Part shown: positions 62,192-64,000 of the stretch, piece after piece | Numbering within the stretch: position 1 is the first letter of the stretch | How the letters are laid out: every line of letters starts with the position of its first letter | Source of the DNA: Saccharomonospora marina XMU15 | GTDB taxonomy: Bacteria > Actinomycetota > Actinomycetes > Mycobacteriales > Pseudonocardiaceae | Length of the DNA: 64,000 bases | NCBI RefSeq assembly: GCF_000244955.1 | Contig: NZ_CM001439.1 | Location: forward strand, 901,767-965,766 | Direction of reading: 5' to 3' | Made by a program: the position numbers and the translations under genes | Notes under the pieces: generated by a model | What the model was told of the DNA's origin: nothing | The model's database searches: none | What the model saw: the letters and a program-made list of their open reading frames with translations, nothing else

Positions 62192-63112
62192 GTGAACGAG
62201 CAGTGGTTCGCCAGGCGCACCTGGCAGTCGCCTGCGTGGACGCCCGAGGAGTTGTCGCGCGCGAAGGGGCGGCGCACCGTGTCGGTCGTGCTGCCCGCGC
62301 TGAACGAGGAGGCGACCGTCGGTGACGTGGTGGCGTCGGTGCGCCCGCTGCTGGGGTCGCTCGTCGACGAACTGGTGGTGATCGACTCGGGGTCCACCGA
62401 CGGCACCGCGGCCGCCGCGGCGCAAGCCGGTGCGAGGGTGGTCGACCGCGAGGACGTGCTGCAGGACTGGAAGCCGCTGCCGGGTAAGGGTGAGGTGCTG
62501 TGGCGCTCACTGGCCGCCACCTCGGGTGAACTGGTCGTCTTCTTGGACTCCGACCTGGTCGAGCCCGATCCCGAGTTCGTGCCGTCGCTGCTGGGCCCGC
62601 TGCTGTGCGCGCCCGGCGTCGAGCTGGTCAAGGGCTTCTACCGCAGGCCGCTTCGGCTGGAGACCGACGAGTTCGGTACCGGCGGTGGCCGGGTCACCGA
62701 ACTGCTGGCCCGGCCGCTGCTGGCCGCGCTGCGGCCGTCGCTTTCCTGGCTGGTGCAGCCGCTGGGCGGCGAGTACGCGGCCACGAGGCGGCTGCTGGAA
62801 TCGGTTCCGTTCGCCACGGGCTACGGTGTGGAGATCGGGTTGCTGCTCGATGCCGAGGCGCGGTACGGGCTGGACGCACTCGCACAGGTGAACCTCGGCG
62901 TGCGCAAGCACCGCAACCGCTCGTTGCAGCAACTGGGCGTGATGGCACGGCAGATTCTGAGCACCGCGCTCGACAGGTGCGGTGTCGCCGAACCAGGTGC
63001 CGAGGAACTGACCCAGTTCGTGCAGGTCGCGGGCCAGTGGGTGGCGGATGTCAAGCAGGTGCCCGTACTCGACCGGCCTCCGATGCGCGAGGTGCTGGCG
63101 ACGCACACGTGA
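62192..63112 (+). CDS. gpgS: Glucosyl-3-phosphoglycerate synthase
   Basis: GT81 enzyme that joins glucose from UDP-glucose to 3-phosphoglycerate, the first step to methylglucose lipopolysaccharide or glucosylglycerate. The 306-residue protein follows the mycobacterial enzyme closely: RTVSVVLPALNEEATVGDVV, VVIDSGSTDGTAAAA, GKGEVLWRSLAATSGELVVFLDSDLVEPDPEFV (DSD metal site), GGRVTELLARPLLAALRP, QPLGGEYAATRRLLESVPFATGYGVEIGLLLD and VNLGVRKHRNRSL. The GTG at 62192 is used; a GTG at 62171 would add seven residues and overlap the previous gene. Confidence 0.93.
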   Translation: MNEQWFARRTWQSPAWTPEELSRAKGRRTVSVVLPALNEEATVGDVVASVRPLLGSLVDELVVIDSGSTDGTAAAAAQAGARVVDREDVLQDWKPLPGKGEVLWRSLAATSGELVVFLDSDLVEPDPEFVPSLLGPLLCAPGVELVKGFYRRPLRLETDEFGTGGGRVTELLARPLLAALRPSLSWLVQPLGGEYAATRRLLESVPFATGYGVEIGLLLDAEARYGLDALAQVNLGVRKHRNRSLQQLGVMARQILSTALDRCGVAEPGAEELTQFVQVAGQWVADVKQVPVLDRPPMREVLATHT

Positions 63113-63139
63113 GGCGGCGGGGTATGTCACGATCGTGCT

Positions 63140-63457
63140 GTGACCACCGCGCTCATGTACCTGTTGGTGATGCTGCTTGTGGCGGCCGTGGTGTTCCTGG
63201 TCGCGGCCGTCGTGTTCGGCCGTGGCGAGGAACTCGCTCCGCTGGCGCCGGGCAGCTCGCCGACGCGGCTGCCCGCGCAGGACATCACCGGCGACGACAT
63301 CCGGAGCGTGAAGTTCCAGCTGGTGCTGCGCGGCTACAAGATGGCCGAGGTCGACTGGGTGCTCAACCGGCTGGGTGTCGAACTCGACGACCTGCGGGCG
63401 AAGGTCGCCGAGCTGGAGGCCGAGCTGGCCGAACGGAGCCGAGGTGCCGCGCGATGA
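63140..63457 (+). CDS. DivIVA-domain small membrane protein
   Basis: A 105-residue protein with one N-terminal membrane helix (about 5-28, LMYLLVMLLVAAVVFLVAAVVF), then LPAQDITGDDIRSVKFQLVLRGYKMAEVDWVLNRL, the short DivIVA motif, and a coiled coil ending EAELAERSRGAA. In mycobacteria the equivalent (Rv1209) lies next to gpgS, as here. A role at the membrane near the cell pole or septum is suggested by the DivIVA motif. The GTG at 63140 is its start, and the stop overlaps the next ATG by ATGA. Confidence 0.87.
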   Translation: MTTALMYLLVMLLVAAVVFLVAAVVFGRGEELAPLAPGSSPTRLPAQDITGDDIRSVKFQLVLRGYKMAEVDWVLNRLGVELDDLRAKVAELEAELAERSRGAAR

Positions 63458-63906
63458 GTGACCTCGTCGCCTCGGTGGAGGTCGCCGCGCCCGCGGGCAC
63501 GACCTGGCTGGCGCTGACCGACTGGAACCAGCAGGGCCGGTGGATGCTTGGCACCGAGGTGCGCGTGGTGTCCGGTAACGGCCGCAGTGTCGGCTCCCGC
63601 ATCGAGGCGTTCACGGCGGTGGCGGGCATCGGGGTGAAGGACCAGATGGAGATCACCAGCTGGGAGCCGCCGGTTCGCTGCACGATGCGGCACCTCGGGT
63701 CGGTTGTGCGCGGCACGGGCGCCTTCCACGTGCAGGCCAAGGGTCCGCAGCGATCGGTGTTCATCTGGTCGGAGCACCTGACGCCGCCGTTCGGCATCCT
63801 CGGCAGGCTCGGCTGGCCGGTGGTGCGACCTGTGTTCGCTCTCGGCCTGCGGCACTCGATGCGCAACTTCGCCCGCTTCGCCGAGTCCTACGTGGTGGGC
63901 GAGTGA
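63454..63906 (+). CDS. SRPBCC-family protein
   Basis: A 150-residue START/Bet-v1-like ligand-binding or cyclase-type protein: SVEVAAPAGTTWLALTDWNQQGRWMLGTEVRVVSGNGRSVGSRIEAFTAVAGIGVKDQMEITSWEPPVRCTMRHLGSVVRGTGAF is the helix-grip fold, with a final long helix LRHSMRNFARFAESY. It may bind a hydrophobic molecule; nothing more can be said. Coupled by ATGA with the DivIVA gene and by GTGA with tag, so all three may be one operon with gpgS. Confidence 0.87.
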   Translation: MSDLVASVEVAAPAGTTWLALTDWNQQGRWMLGTEVRVVSGNGRSVGSRIEAFTAVAGIGVKDQMEITSWEPPVRCTMRHLGSVVRGTGAFHVQAKGPQRSVFIWSEHLTPPFGILGRLGWPVVRPVFALGLRHSMRNFARFAESYVVGE

Positions 63907-64000
63907 ACCCCGAACTGCTCGGCTCCGACGGGATGGCCCGCTGCGCCTGGGGCAACTCGGCACCCGACTACGCCGCCTACCACGACACGGAATGGGGAGT
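63903..64000 (+). CDS. tag: DNA-3-methyladenine glycosylase I (5' end only)
   Basis: Only 32 residues are in the window. MARCAWGNSAPDYAAYHDTE matches the Tag family start: Cys of the zinc site, the Trp, and the YHD-x-EWG motif with the Glu that recognises 3-methyladenine. The GTG at 63903 overlaps the SRPBCC stop as GTGA. In mycobacteria tag lies just after the gpgS region, in agreement. The rest of the gene runs off the right edge. Confidence 0.85.
   Translation, partial: MNPELLGSDGMARCAWGNSAPDYAAYHDTEWG

Noticed and set aside
1..64000. tRNA or rRNA genes, insertion sequences, prophage
   Set aside because: No cloverleaf or rRNA segment, transposase motif or phage structural gene was seen in reading both strands by eye; a proper search was not run.

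Overview
The window comes from a high-GC actinomycete. Gene content and order point to a relative of Pseudonocardiaceae such as Saccharomonospora, Prauserella or Amycolatopsis; this placement is inferred, because no rRNA or phylogenetic marker is present. Many genes start with GTG, consecutive genes often share ATGA or GTGA start/stop overlaps, and a cell wall of the arabinogalactan type is implied by the rhamnose genes. From memory of the Mycobacterium tuberculosis map, much of the order matches two separate loci there: about Rv3261-Rv3302 (fbiA-fbiB, manB, wbbL, rmlD, LCP protein, TIGR03089 protein, fadE25, purE-purK, GtrA, PH protein, birA, accD5, accE5, maf, accA3, glpD2) and about Rv1177-Rv1210 (fdxC, dapC, dapD, dapE, LOG protein, gpgS, DivIVA-like protein, tag). 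Here they lie next to each other.

Layout. 0-2.7 kb: divergent glycerol uptake (glpF, cut by the left edge) and glpD. 2.8-6.2 kb: a five-gene minus-strand run with an acetyltransferase and three membrane proteins that share modules. 6.3-13.1 kb: acyl-CoA carboxylase genes (biotinylated alpha subunit, beta, epsilon), Maf, and divergent biotin ligase with a PH-domain membrane protein. 13.1-15.4 kb: HMG-CoA lyase-like enzyme and a divergent MarR/SDR pair. 15.4-16.2 kb: no intact gene, probably decayed coding sequence. 16.2-19.3 kb: an accessory polymorphic-toxin operon (YbaB-like protein, WXG100-like partner, TNT-domain NAD glycohydrolase toxin, candidate immunity protein). 19.3-25 kb: HisN-like phosphatase, a two-component system, GtrA, and a sigma factor fused to a zinc finger, a membrane helix and an external domain. 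25-31 kb: GT87 mannosyltransferase, purK-purE, acyl-CoA synthetase and acyl-CoA dehydrogenase. 31-33.2 kb: small genes separated by three clusters of 21-bp tandem repeats.

33.2-49.2 kb: envelope polysaccharide region with two LCP ligases, rmlB-rmlD, five glycosyltransferases that separate rmlD from wbbL, manB and an AlkA-type glycosylase. 49.2-52.8 kb: an accessory 5-oxoproline / D-glutamate catabolic cluster (GntR, pxpB, pxpC, DUF1445) without pxpA, with a striking pair of palindromes in its control region. 52.8-56.8 kb: NUDIX, fbiB, fbiA (coenzyme F420), GNAT, small protein. 56.8-64 kb: ferredoxin, the lysine/diaminopimelate genes dapC, dapD and dapE, two LOG-family proteins, gpgS, a DivIVA-like protein, SRPBCC, and the start of tag, cut by the right edge.

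The core theme is envelope and central metabolism: carboxylases and biotin ligase supply malonyl- or methylmalonyl-CoA, rml/wbbL/LCP/manB build and attach wall glycans, and dap genes make diaminopimelate. The best candidates for new biology are the TNT toxin operon, the 21-bp intergenic repeats, the membrane-tethered sigma factor fusion, and the three-protein YxAPG membrane cassette. I saw no tRNA, rRNA, CRISPR array, insertion sequence or prophage gene.
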